Notes under the pieces: model-generated
What the model was told of the DNA's origin: nothing
Database searches by the model: none
The model's input: the letters and a program-made list of their open reading frames with translations, nothing else
Shown here: piece after piece, positions 47,401 through 59,400 of the stretch
Layout: every line of letters starts with the position of its first letter
How positions within the stretch are numbered: position 1 is the first letter of the stretch
Source: Spisula solida
Taxonomy: Eukaryota > Mollusca > Bivalvia > Venerida > Mactridae
NCBI GenBank assembly: GCA_947247005.1
Contig: OX365959.1
Span: 35,360,148 to 35,424,147 of the forward strand
Direction of reading: 5' to 3'
Length of the DNA: 64,000 bases
Translations under genes and position numbers: made by a program

Positions 47401-50400
47401 AGAAATAGCTCGGACAAAATTATAAGTGTAAAGAAAACAAAGGGCAATAACTCCCTTAAAAGTTATCCAACTATGGTGTGCGGATGATATGCACAACTAG
47501 ACTCCGTACTGAAACCTTATACAAAGTTTCGTTGAAATCACCCCAGTTCAATGGCTTCAGAGAAATAGCCCAGACAAAATTTGCTGGACCAACCAACAAA
47601 CCAACAGACCAACCAACCAACCAACTGACTGACCTCAAGCATGACTCCAATATAGCCCCCATACACAGGGTGTTAAAAAAGTTCTTTCTCAATGTTAAAG
47701 CTTCAATAATGTCTTTTTCTGATGTCAGAAAAATATCAGGTTAAATTCCAGAGGGCAATACCATTGTTCTAATCTATCTGGTAATAAATAAAGCTATTAG
47801 AGTAAGAAATTAAAATTGTATACTGTGTAAATAGCTCAGATAAAATTTAGTATGAATTTAAATTTTGAGAACAAACTTTTTTAACACCCTGTACTTTGTA
47901 TCTGGGAGTGTAATAAAGTTACATACCACCAGCGGTTCCATGATGACATATCACTGCTACCAGATCGTATGCTGTTACTGCACTTGTATGATCTATAAAT
48001 ATCAAATATCTCACTTTAACATCAAACATCAGGGGTTCCACTAGCTTCTGAATTTTGATGCTTTTTGCTAAATTATACCATTTTATAAGCAATCTACCCT
48101 TGATTTTAAGAGAAAATGACCCTTCAATCCAAAATCGTGTGGGTCAAAAATTAATTTTCACCAGTAAGCATTGGTGGCTATTTGGAAATTTCATGGGTCA
48201 AAACCCCTACTCCCAAGTCAAATGGAACCCCTGAAACATTATATCTAACTAGACACTTTAAAATAATGAATTCAAACCTCTGGACTCTGGACACTTTTTG
48301 CACTACTTTGATTGGCTGATGGACTGTAGTTCAGTTTATTTGTTATTCATTATTTAAACTATGTACATTAACACGCATCATGTTATAGCTTAGAACAATT
48401 TACATGGCATCCATGAATATCTGTTGTCCAATCAGATTTGTTATTCAGTCAAAACAGTCTTTCGGTACAATAACTTTAATTGAGTCCCGAAGGTGGAAAA
48501 CACCATTGATGGAAGAAAACGAAATACTGCATCCAGTTGGTTTGCTGACAAAATAACGAATTGTAAACAATAAATGCATGATTAATTGTCTGAGGGATGC
48601 AACTCTTACAAAATTAGTATTTTGTCTTCCATACATTTGACTTAAACGTGATTTTTGGCAAACTTTTTTGACAGATAAAGTTAACATTCAGACGTCAATC
48701 ATTGGTCATAGGTGAAAAACATTGTAGTGCCTTGTATTTACTGGAATTGGTGGATGATTGGAAAAGAAAAGTTTTGGGAGAGATAATGGGGCTTTAAGTA
48801 ATGCATACCTTTGTGTAGATATGGTTTCATGTCAAGGTTAGTTAAAGGGAATGAAACATATGTGCTTATCTTCGATGAGTAGAATTCATGTCGGAATCTT
48901 TTCAAATGTATACACAGAATCTGAAATGTACAGACACAAACAATATTATAAACAAAGAAATTCTATGAAAACCAGTTTGAAGCACAAATAGAGATATTTC
49001 CTCAACTGAGTAAAACACTAAATCAAAACAACTATCGAAAGGTAAGATAAGTGGGCATTCTATCACTTTCTTTGTTTTCCTTCGAGATCATCAGATGTAC
49101 AGATGCTGGAACAAAGTTTCAACAAGAACAAAACCCCAGGACTGGTATTCACAAAGCATCCTTGTAGAAAACTAAAATTACCCTTAAATCTAAACATTTC
49201 CTTAAGTGTATCAGCTTAACAAGAAAGCAAAGATAATTCTTTTTTCCATAGTTTTCAAGCATTAAATAAAGAGCTACTATAATCACTAAGAAAGCATGGG
49301 TTATTCTCCAATTTGTAGAAAATATGAGTGGTACAAATTTTAACTTAAGTCAAAATATTCAAGTTATCCACGAAGATGCATTGTGAATACCACCCCAGAT
49401 ACACAACATCACACACTGACAAAATATTCCCCTAAAGTAACTCAAAATCATACGATACTTGTGTGATACAAAGGTGGCATAAAGGTCGAGTAGACAATGC
49501 CCCAAAATCTTCTTCTTTCAGTCACCACTGGGACATCATACTGCACATGTATGTATACTCCAATTGATGCCACTTGTAAGCGTCTTGATAAACTAGAGCT
49601 GTCGCCATTCGGCAGACTCATATACCCCCCCCCCGGCAAAGGGCCATAATTCTGCCAAAATTCATTGCAGCGCAAATTCCTTTCTTCATGCACATCTATA
49701 TGTTGAGGTTGTTCATCTGTGAAAGTTTGAGCGAAATCCTGCCAAAACTGTAGGAGTTGCATCCACAAGAATGCGTCTACGGACAGACAGACAGACGGAC
49801 AAGCTGAATCAAGTATACCCCCCTTAAAACTCGTTGTGTGGGGGTATAACAACATCCAACTACAGGTAAATGTATCATTGAAAAAAATATTTTTACAGAA
49901 ATTGATATATACTTAGATCTATACATACCTATTTTAAAAGATATTAAATTTTACATTTTTTCTTTCTTTGTTCAATGATACAGTTACCTGTGATCTAACG
50001 TACGATCAAAACAAGAATACATTGTATACACTTTACCTCTGGTAATTGTAGAACTTTGGAATACTTTATACCATTTCTCAATCTGTAAGCATCAAAGAAC
50101 ATAATACACAATAGTTATACATAAACTAACAACATTCAACATGCTAATTACTTGAAACACAGGGTCAAGATATATTCAATAGTAATTGTCAACAAAAATC
50201 TTTGATTTTTCCAAAAACATCAATCCAAACAAACTCTTAAATGATGTTTTTAATCAGCAATCGGTTAATAATGAAAACCCAGGAAAAATTCATGTTTTAT
50301 TATTTTAAATTTGAATGAAACCCATGTACATTTTCATTCTAATAAATGAATATAGTTCCTTGCGAATTTATAATCTGTGTTAATATACTTAACAAACAAG

Positions 50401-53400
50401 AATACATATATTGGGACCTTTGACAGCAAATTAAGAAATCCACAAAATAAGAATTACTGACATTCATAAAATAAAGATCACAGAAGTACAAACAAGTTTA
50501 TATTAACTTACTTTTTACATTTCTCACAGCTATACATATTGTCACCTTTCAATTCATCAGCTGAGAAGAACGCTGCCAGACAATCTTGTAGTGTGATTGT
50601 AGGTCCCAGAAACCAACTGTAATCATAAAATCATTATAAGTATACAAAGCTGTGAAATTCCTTTACCCCCTTGTCCTACATGCTTATTTTGGTGCACAGA
50701 CATTATCCTGGACTTCATGCACTCGACGGAGATGCTCTACTATGGATCTACTGAGGAATAAAATTTACAAACACTACGGATAGACAAGTATAATTAGAGA
50801 TAACAGTCAAACTGTTTTAAATGCTTATGAATGTTCAATCACTCCAATTAAGCAGCCAATTTAAACTATAAAGACCTTTCATGTAAAAAGAAATTTCTGC
50901 AAAGGTATAAAATTACCCCAGAAGTTGATGCATTTCATGACTGCCTGCTTATTTGCTTATTTTGTCTGTTTTGGATGCCATTAGTACACACACTTTACAC
51001 CAAATTGTTTCAAACATTGTCAAAATTTAGCATAAGAAATTTCAAATGATTATAACTCTGTCAATACTTGGTATTTTTTCGTCAAATAACTTTTATTTTC
51101 TGCACAAAAGATCATTCTATCTAGTGCAGCAAATCCAGATTATTCAAGAATTATAGAGCCCCTGTATTATACCTTCTCATCCATTCGACCATCCACTGTA
51201 ACCAGCCTTGATGTACCTCGCTACATGCCCCACCTTTCTGTCCAGTGTTATGTGTCGCCGAGTGTAACATATGTACATGATCCTTAGATGGTATGGGCAG
51301 TGATAAGTCCTGGAATGTCTCCTTTGTAGTGGATACCTAAATATAGAAACATACTATATTTTAACAAGAGATGTTAGTAAAACACGTATGCCCCGTAGTA
51401 GCCAATTGGTCAGAAATGGAAAAGGTCACAGTGACCTTGACCTTTGACCTCAAAATCAACAGTTGATGACCAACATCCATGGAAAGTTTGAAGATCCTAG
51501 GGCAAAGCGTTCTTGAGTTATTGAATGGAAACCGTTTGGTCTACCGACCAACCTACATGTGCAAAGCATGTACCACCTGAACATAAACCTTATGGTATAA
51601 TAATTTTTTAAATTTTGTCATCAAATAACTTTTACTATCTGTATAAAAGTTCTTTCTTTCTATTGCACCAAGACATACAGACTATAATTCCAGAATTGTA
51701 GGACTTCAGGCTACACTATAATTATGTTGTGTTAAAACCCAATAAACAAAACAATTTATGAAGACCTGACACTATAAACCATTACATTTCTCTACTACAA
51801 TACTGTATACAGCGTACAAACTTACTCGTTCACATGTAAGACATTGCACAGAACTGCTGAGATTCCCATCAAATATATCTGATATCACACTCTGGTATAC
51901 TACTGATGACTTTGATCCTGAAATACACATGTACAATCCGTCAAAGTAATTTTCTCTAACAAGACTGTGTTGTGACCCAGTGGAAACCTTGTCCAAAGTA
52001 ACTAGCTAAGTCAAACAGGGGCCATAATTCTCTATAAACGTTGGAAAATGAAGGTATTTATGATGGAGCAAGTAGGACAGTTTGAAAGCAATGCCTTGAT
52101 GGACTTTGAAAATATTTGAGTATCAAAAACTTGAAAGTTTTGGTTAACACTTTCAATAGAAAGAATAGATGGACAGACAAACCGATCAGCAGGACAATCA
52201 CTTATGCCTCCCAGATCAGTAGATGCTTGGGCATAAAAACATTTTTTGTTAAAATTTGATATTTTCATGATTTGCATTGCTAGGATATTGATCACTTCAG
52301 TGGTAAAATGGCCATTTTGAGGTGTATTTTTTTAATTGAATAATATAAGAAAGTAAACTGCTGTTCTATGTTATTGTACTCAAAAACTAACTGCAAACAG
52401 GTTTTGACTTTACAATTAACATGGAAAAAACAAATCCAAGTTATTTTGATTTTCACTATTTTCATCAGCTGCGGCATACGTGTGGTCTCTCTCTTTAAGA
52501 CATTTATTTAAAACATTAGTTCATTTAAGGTCGATTGTGAAACAAGTTTTTCCAACTTATATCAATCACTCTCAACACCTCATTCCTGATGTATGAGGGT
52601 ATGAGAGAAGAGAAGCCAGTGTCCCTTTTAATACTGAAAGTCTAGCAAGGGAATTTCTGGTACCATTTTTAATTCGTCTTTGGAATGATTTTAAAACATT
52701 ATGTTTACTAATAATTGGTACCATGATTTTTCAATATATTTTTGAACATCAGACTGGTTTAAAGCTGCCAACAAACCGACTATTAAAATTAACATACCCT
52801 TGCTACCAGACTGGTTTAAATCTGATGATTGACTAGTGTTATATTTCATCTGCTGTTCTCTCTCGACGGAACCAGACAAAGTTCTGTGGCCTCGTCGTGG
52901 AGGTCGTAACGGTTCAGACTCGGCGTCGACGTATTCTCCTGCTTCAGTTCTCTGATCTTCGTTAATTGAACTCACATTTTCTCCAACTTTCTTAAACATA
53001 TTGATACTGTCCTTTTTATCCTTCAAAAAACTTGGTCGATTAACAATATCCGATGACTCCTCTATCTTAGTGTAAGAATTCCGAGATTTATTTTTTCTTG
53101 ATATTTCATTAGCGTCACTTTCATCACTGGACAAGTTAGCGTCTCTCTCACTGCCTAAAGCAGAGTCACATGTTTCATAGTCACAATCTGATTGGCTACT
53201 TGTACTGCTGGTGTCCAATGAAAACTGTTGATCTGGTTGACCAATGGGAAGCGAGCTATGAGGCTCCGCCTCCATGTCATCACAATCATCCAGGATTACC
53301 TGTTTTAATTCTTCATGAAGTTGATCCATAAAACATCTCAGGAACTCCTGGGTATCCTATAAACCAAACATATTATTAAACATCATTTTACACTCACAGT

Positions 53401-56400
53401 TGTGCAAGCAACTTAGATAAGTGTTCTGTTATCTAATGCTCGGTTTTTTCCTTCATGAAACCAATTTCAACTATAACAGTGCAATGCAATAAACATGTCA
53501 ACTTGTGTACCTCTCTACGCAATACCCCCGATGAGACCATTTTACAATTCACAATTAGCACTAAAATGGTTATTTTACTAAATTAAGTTTAAACTCCTTG
53601 AAAAGAATATAGTATCATCATGACTTTCGTCAATCTTTTAAACTTCTTTTGAAATGGCGACTATGATAATATCCCTGGAGATATTATTCTGCATGAAAAA
53701 TTTATACTATGATTTAATTCTACGTAGATTTAATTCTGTGAATTGATCTTGGACCACAAAATGGCAGAAATTTCCACCCTGTAGAAATAACCAGCTACTG
53801 TTAAATCATTAATATTTGTGGGGGATTAAATTTCGTGGATTTCGTGGTTGACTTCAACCACGAAATCAAATCCCAATTACCAATTTTTATGTAAATTGAC
53901 AAAGTGCAAATTTACCACGGCCGCCATTTTTTTAGTGAACATAAGTCCCTTTATGATTCTAGGATTTCTAAGTTTACTTACAGCATAAAACATAATTATT
54001 TTTTATCAGACTGTCTATTCATTACCTGATCAAAGTCTATTCAATTCCAATAAAGGATTATTTTTTTTTCTGAGATGTGACTTCATAAACAGTATACATG
54101 GTTTAAACTGCGTATGCCCTAGCAGCTTCCACTAGATCTACATACAAGTAAACTTACACAGTACCACTATGTCTAATTTTAGACGTGTCAAGTACGGTAA
54201 TCATTTTCAGCTTGACCCAAAGTGTTTAACACAAATTTATAAATTACATGCGTCAACATGTAAACAATAGAAAAGATGACACTTGTGGATTATATAATGG
54301 ATTGTTAGGTAATCGTCATATCGTATATATTGTGTCACCACACATTGCAATAAACAGTTTGATAATTAGTTTGATTATAACTATGAATTGCGATCTAAAT
54401 GAGAAGCAATGATATTATATGCTATTTAAAGAATATGACTGCATATTTGAAGGTTTATGCATTAATCCATGTTTGCTTGTCAGTTCATAAACAGACTTAT
54501 ATTAACAACATTACTTATTAGCATTGATTGGTGTTTTAAAATAATGGAATTCTGATAATTAGTGAAGATTTTCACCCGATTTTTTTCTACTGAAATACAA
54601 AATCCATGAATTTACGTCCCCATGAAATGGTCTTTTTCACCAAAACCACGAAATTTCATCCCATTGAAATTAAATGATTTTACAGTATACGATATAATAT
54701 TATACCTGAAAACCCATGCATAAACATTGCAGACTTACTTGTTGAGAATATCCTCTAAACATTGGATGTACCAACTTGATACCACTAACAATCCCACTAG
54801 GTACCAGGAAACTGGGTCTGTAATATATTATACAATCATTCATAACATGATAAATATGGTTTAAACAATAATTTATCAAAAGTACTGTACAGTTGTCTTT
54901 ATTGAGACATTGAACTGCAGAACATTGCTCCAGATTGAAGCAGGATGGCGGGTGGGGTGTTGTTTTTTGCCAGCTTAAATTCATTATTTCATTACTATGC
55001 TTATGTCATAGAGATCAACATTTCTGAATCAAGTTGTTACCAGTCTAGAAAACATAAAGTTATTTAGGGAGCATACTTAAGTACATTTTACAAGGCTTTA
55101 CGCATTCACCGTAAAGATCACTTCGGATGTGAGGAGAAAATCATCATGCATTGTTAAATGCAATAGCCTTACACAAAGGATATACAGTGAGTTTGATAGA
55201 AAGCACAATATACTGCATATACAGGGTGTTAAAAAAGTTTGTTCTCAATGTTTGAGTTTCAATATTTTATTTTTCTGACCTCAGAAGACTGTAAAATTTT
55301 TAGATTGAAATCCAGAGCATTTTACCGTTGTTCTAATGTCTCTGGCATTACCTGAAGCTAAAAGAGTAAGAAATTATCATTGTCTACTGCGTATATAGCT
55401 CAAATAAAACTTTATATGAATTAAAAAATTGAGAACAAACTTTTTTAACACCCTGTATATACCAACCTTTTCTTGTGCCAAATTTCGTTCATAAGTTTCA
55501 TGTAGTTTTTACTCAACATTGGACTCTTATCAGAGTGTATGAAGCCAGGACAATCCAAGAAATATCGAGTTAGTGGAGGGCTGAAAATACAGCATACATA
55601 AGCATTATAAAAACCATACACTAATATATTCTTAGAAAATTGTAAACCTTAACCTCTCTTATTGGTGATGGCTCTGACTCTTACCCCAATTCCCAAACAG
55701 ATCTTAGACTAATGATGTGTTTATAGCATATAAATTAATATTGTATCTCTTTTTATTACAACAAACACAGAAATAATAAGCTTCGACTTTACTAGTCTTA
55801 TTCAGATCAAATTTAATGGATAAGTAACGGAAGTCGTTATGACGTAACATCCATTTTAAAAAAAAAAATCATAGCATATACTAATACTCACCAGTTGGAT
55901 AAAGCTTGTAGTGCGGCATTCAGGTAGCATGTATTACCAAGGTTCTGCAGACCAGTTAATCCTGTGATAGAACAAGACTGCGTTCAATAAACGCTTATGC
56001 CCCCTGTGGAAGCCTTGTCCATAAATAAGTCTAAGTCCAAAATTAGGTCAAGGTGAAGGTCAAAATGGGGTCAGGTGATACAGGTGTGTGGAGAGTGTTC
56101 ATATATAACATCCATGCAAGTTTGGAAGCTTTGTAGCAAGCCATAATGATGCTAGAAGAAACAGTCAATTTGGGTTAACCAGGACGGACGGACAAACGGA
56201 CGGACAGGTGAATCACTATATGCCTCCCGATCTATCGATACGGGGGCATAAAAAGAATGATTTCATTATCACACTGTCATAACTTTCAGATAACTTTAAA
56301 ATCATAATTTTCTGGGGTTAGATTTTCCTCAATTTCGTGGTTGAACTCTTTAGCACAAAAAGAAATCCCCATCAATAATCGTCCTTCTAAATATGGAACA

Positions 56401-59400
56401 ATGATTTCTCTTCCATGTTACATATAGAATTTATTGGCTTTTTAATGGTAAATAATGTTTGATATACAACGGCATTTAACCTGTCATAGAACGCCGAATG
56501 CCACCTGGCAGGAAAAGATTGCAAATTACGAGTTGTAATAACAGACAACAAAATCTATTTTGCATAAATATGAAGTACAAACCCTTTTTATTATCTTTAA
56601 AGAAAGCTTTCTATGCCATTTCTATCCGTTAATACCTTACATGCCAGTATGGTATTGTAAAATTTCAATTCTTGATACTTGTATATAATTTATTTTTTTA
56701 GTTAAAGTTAACTTTACGACATGTCATAAACAACTGGACCCTTACTTGACATGTTTTATATAAGCATGCACAACACAAAACTTGCCCTACCCTAGGATTT
56801 ACAAATCAAAAACGATCAATAGGACCGATATTGCACAATAGGACCGATATTGCACAATTTCCTCGCAGAAACTTAAGTTTGCAATGCAAAGACCTTGTAA
56901 TATATTAACATAAAGGTTAGGATCAAGTCAACATTTTAAGATTGAATAATTTAAGGGGTCGAAGGTCAATTCCTGAGTCAAATAGAACAGCTGGATTTTT
57001 AAAAAAAACAAACACCAAGATGAAGGCAGATAATGAAACCTTCAGTTGGAATCAAAACTTTCGAAGACAAAATAATGGTTTTTGGAAATTTTATTTCTGG
57101 GGTCACAAAGTCAACAAGAGCACCGCCTTGCGGGTGCAGATGCTCATCTGATCATTGTCACTGTAAAAAAGGCCCATTACCCTTGCATAAAGTAGGGCAG
57201 TGTTATTGGTCTTGCTTAAAAAAGTGAGGTATTGATGGTGAAAAAAAAGGGACAATAAATCTTGCAAAATGCTAATCAAAGTTATGGGTCTTGCTTGACA
57301 TGGTCATGTATTGATCATGAACAAGTGTTGAAAGTTTCAAAGCAATAGCCCACATAGTGTATGAGAACAGTGGACTTAAATGCAAAACTTAACCAAGGAA
57401 TTTACTAAGTCCAAAAATGGGCAATAACTCACATAAAATGCAGATCAGAGTTATGGGTCTTGCTTGACATGGTCAGGTATTGATGGTGAACAAGTAAGTA
57501 GAAAGTTTCAAAGCAATAGCCCACATAGTGTATGAGAAAAGTGGACCTAAACACAAAACTTAACCAAGGAATCTTCTAAGTCCAATAAGGGGCAATAACT
57601 CATGCAAAATGCAGATCAGAGTAATGCGTCTTGCTTGACATGGTCAGGTATTGATGGTGAACAAGTGTTGAAAGTTTCAAAGCAATAACTCAGATAGTTT
57701 AGGAGAAAAATGGACCTAAACACAAAACTTAACCAAGGAATTTTCTGAGTCCAAAAGGGGCAATAACTCACGTAAAATGCAGATCAGAGTAATGGGTCTT
57801 GCTTGACATGGTCAGGTATTGATGGTGAACAAGTGTTAAAAGTTTCAAAGCAATAACTCTGATAGTTTAGGAGAAAAGTGGACCTAAACACAAAACTTAA
57901 CCAAGGCATTTTATTTTCTAAGTCCAAAAAGGGGCAATAATTCTTACAAAATGCAGATCAGAGTTATGGGTCTTGCTTTACAGGCTCAGGTATTGATCAT
58001 GGTGAACAAGCGTTGAAGTTTCAAAGCAATAGCTTTGATAGTTTATGAAAAAAGTTTACCTAAACACAAAACTTAACCATCTTTTTTTCAAAAATCAGAT
58101 GAGCTAAAAATGTTGGTTTTTGGAATTTTAATTTCAGGGGTCACAAAGTGAAAAATGTTGGTTTTTGGAAATTTAATTTCTGGGGTCACTTTCAGGGTCA
58201 AGTGTCACAACTCTATGGCTTATAGAAAGTTACAAACATAGCCATACCTTTAGGTTTACCATGCTGGCCGCCCTCCTCCGCGTCGGATTCGTCATCATCA
58301 CCACCGAATGCTGAATGTTGTGGAGAGTTATCGGGTGATATACCATCCGTACCATTATCATCCTCCTCACTTGCAAGTCTATCAGGTATTCTGCAATATT
58401 AAAATGTCCAAAAGATTGTTTTTCAAATATACTGTAAAATCATTTATTTTTCAAGGTTGTTGAATTTTCGTTTATCTTGTTGTTGAACTTGACCTCGAAA
58501 TTTAATGCTCACAATTATGCACCTATCAATGTTTTTCCCCAGGGGGGGGAGCGGCGGGCATACACGGGACTTTTGACAGAAGGCTGTTCCCGATAGGTGG
58601 GAATTTGACAGACAGAATGGTGCAAAGTCCCGGGAAATTTTGACTTTGGCCGAAATTTTGATCCCGGGGGGTATGTAAAGCATCTCCCAGTGAGGGGATT
58701 TTGACAAATTGCCCTTGCTCTAGGGTGGGAATTTAGACTTTGAAAAAGTAAAAATGTCAAATTCCCCTGGGTCAGCCCGCCGCTCCCCCCTGGGGGAAAA
58801 CATTGATAGGTGCATTAATCGAACCCCCTTAAATTTAGAACATGGGTTTACCCTTCCCTGTTCTGTAATCCACAAGTTTCGACTGCACAAAAATGGTATT
58901 TTTATCAAAATCCGTGAAATTAGTACCCACGACAATATGTCGTTTTACAGTACAGTCAGGACTCGTTACAACGACATCCGATATACCGACAATTTCGTTA
59001 TAACGACACCAATTGGTGGGGACAAATTCTATACAACGTTAATTGTATCCGTTATAACGACATATTCACTTACCGACACCGACAGCAAAACAATGGGAAC
59101 GAATCGAGTGTTTACACAGTAATTAATACTCGATATACTGACACTATCAGGGGACTATTTTTCACACTTGAACTATTTATCGGCTTTACACAAAGTCGCC
59201 GTCTAAGCAAGGAGCCTACTTATGTAATAACACTTGTGAAAATCATCTTAATTGCTCTCATTATAATAGTGGAACCTTTCACAGTCAATCACAGTTTGTG
59301 AAATACGGCTCGTGCATTCGTAATCAAGGGAGATAAGCGAAGTCATCGCATATATTCGTATTTTAGAAATCGTACGGGTCACGAAATAAATGATGTCAAT

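Noticed and set aside
52691..52797. Extension of the large USP exon past its donor ([15 protein letters not shown]), which could look like a membrane anchor
   Set aside because: A good GTATGT donor at 52797 and the phase of the next exon ([18 protein letters not shown]) show this is intron read-through.
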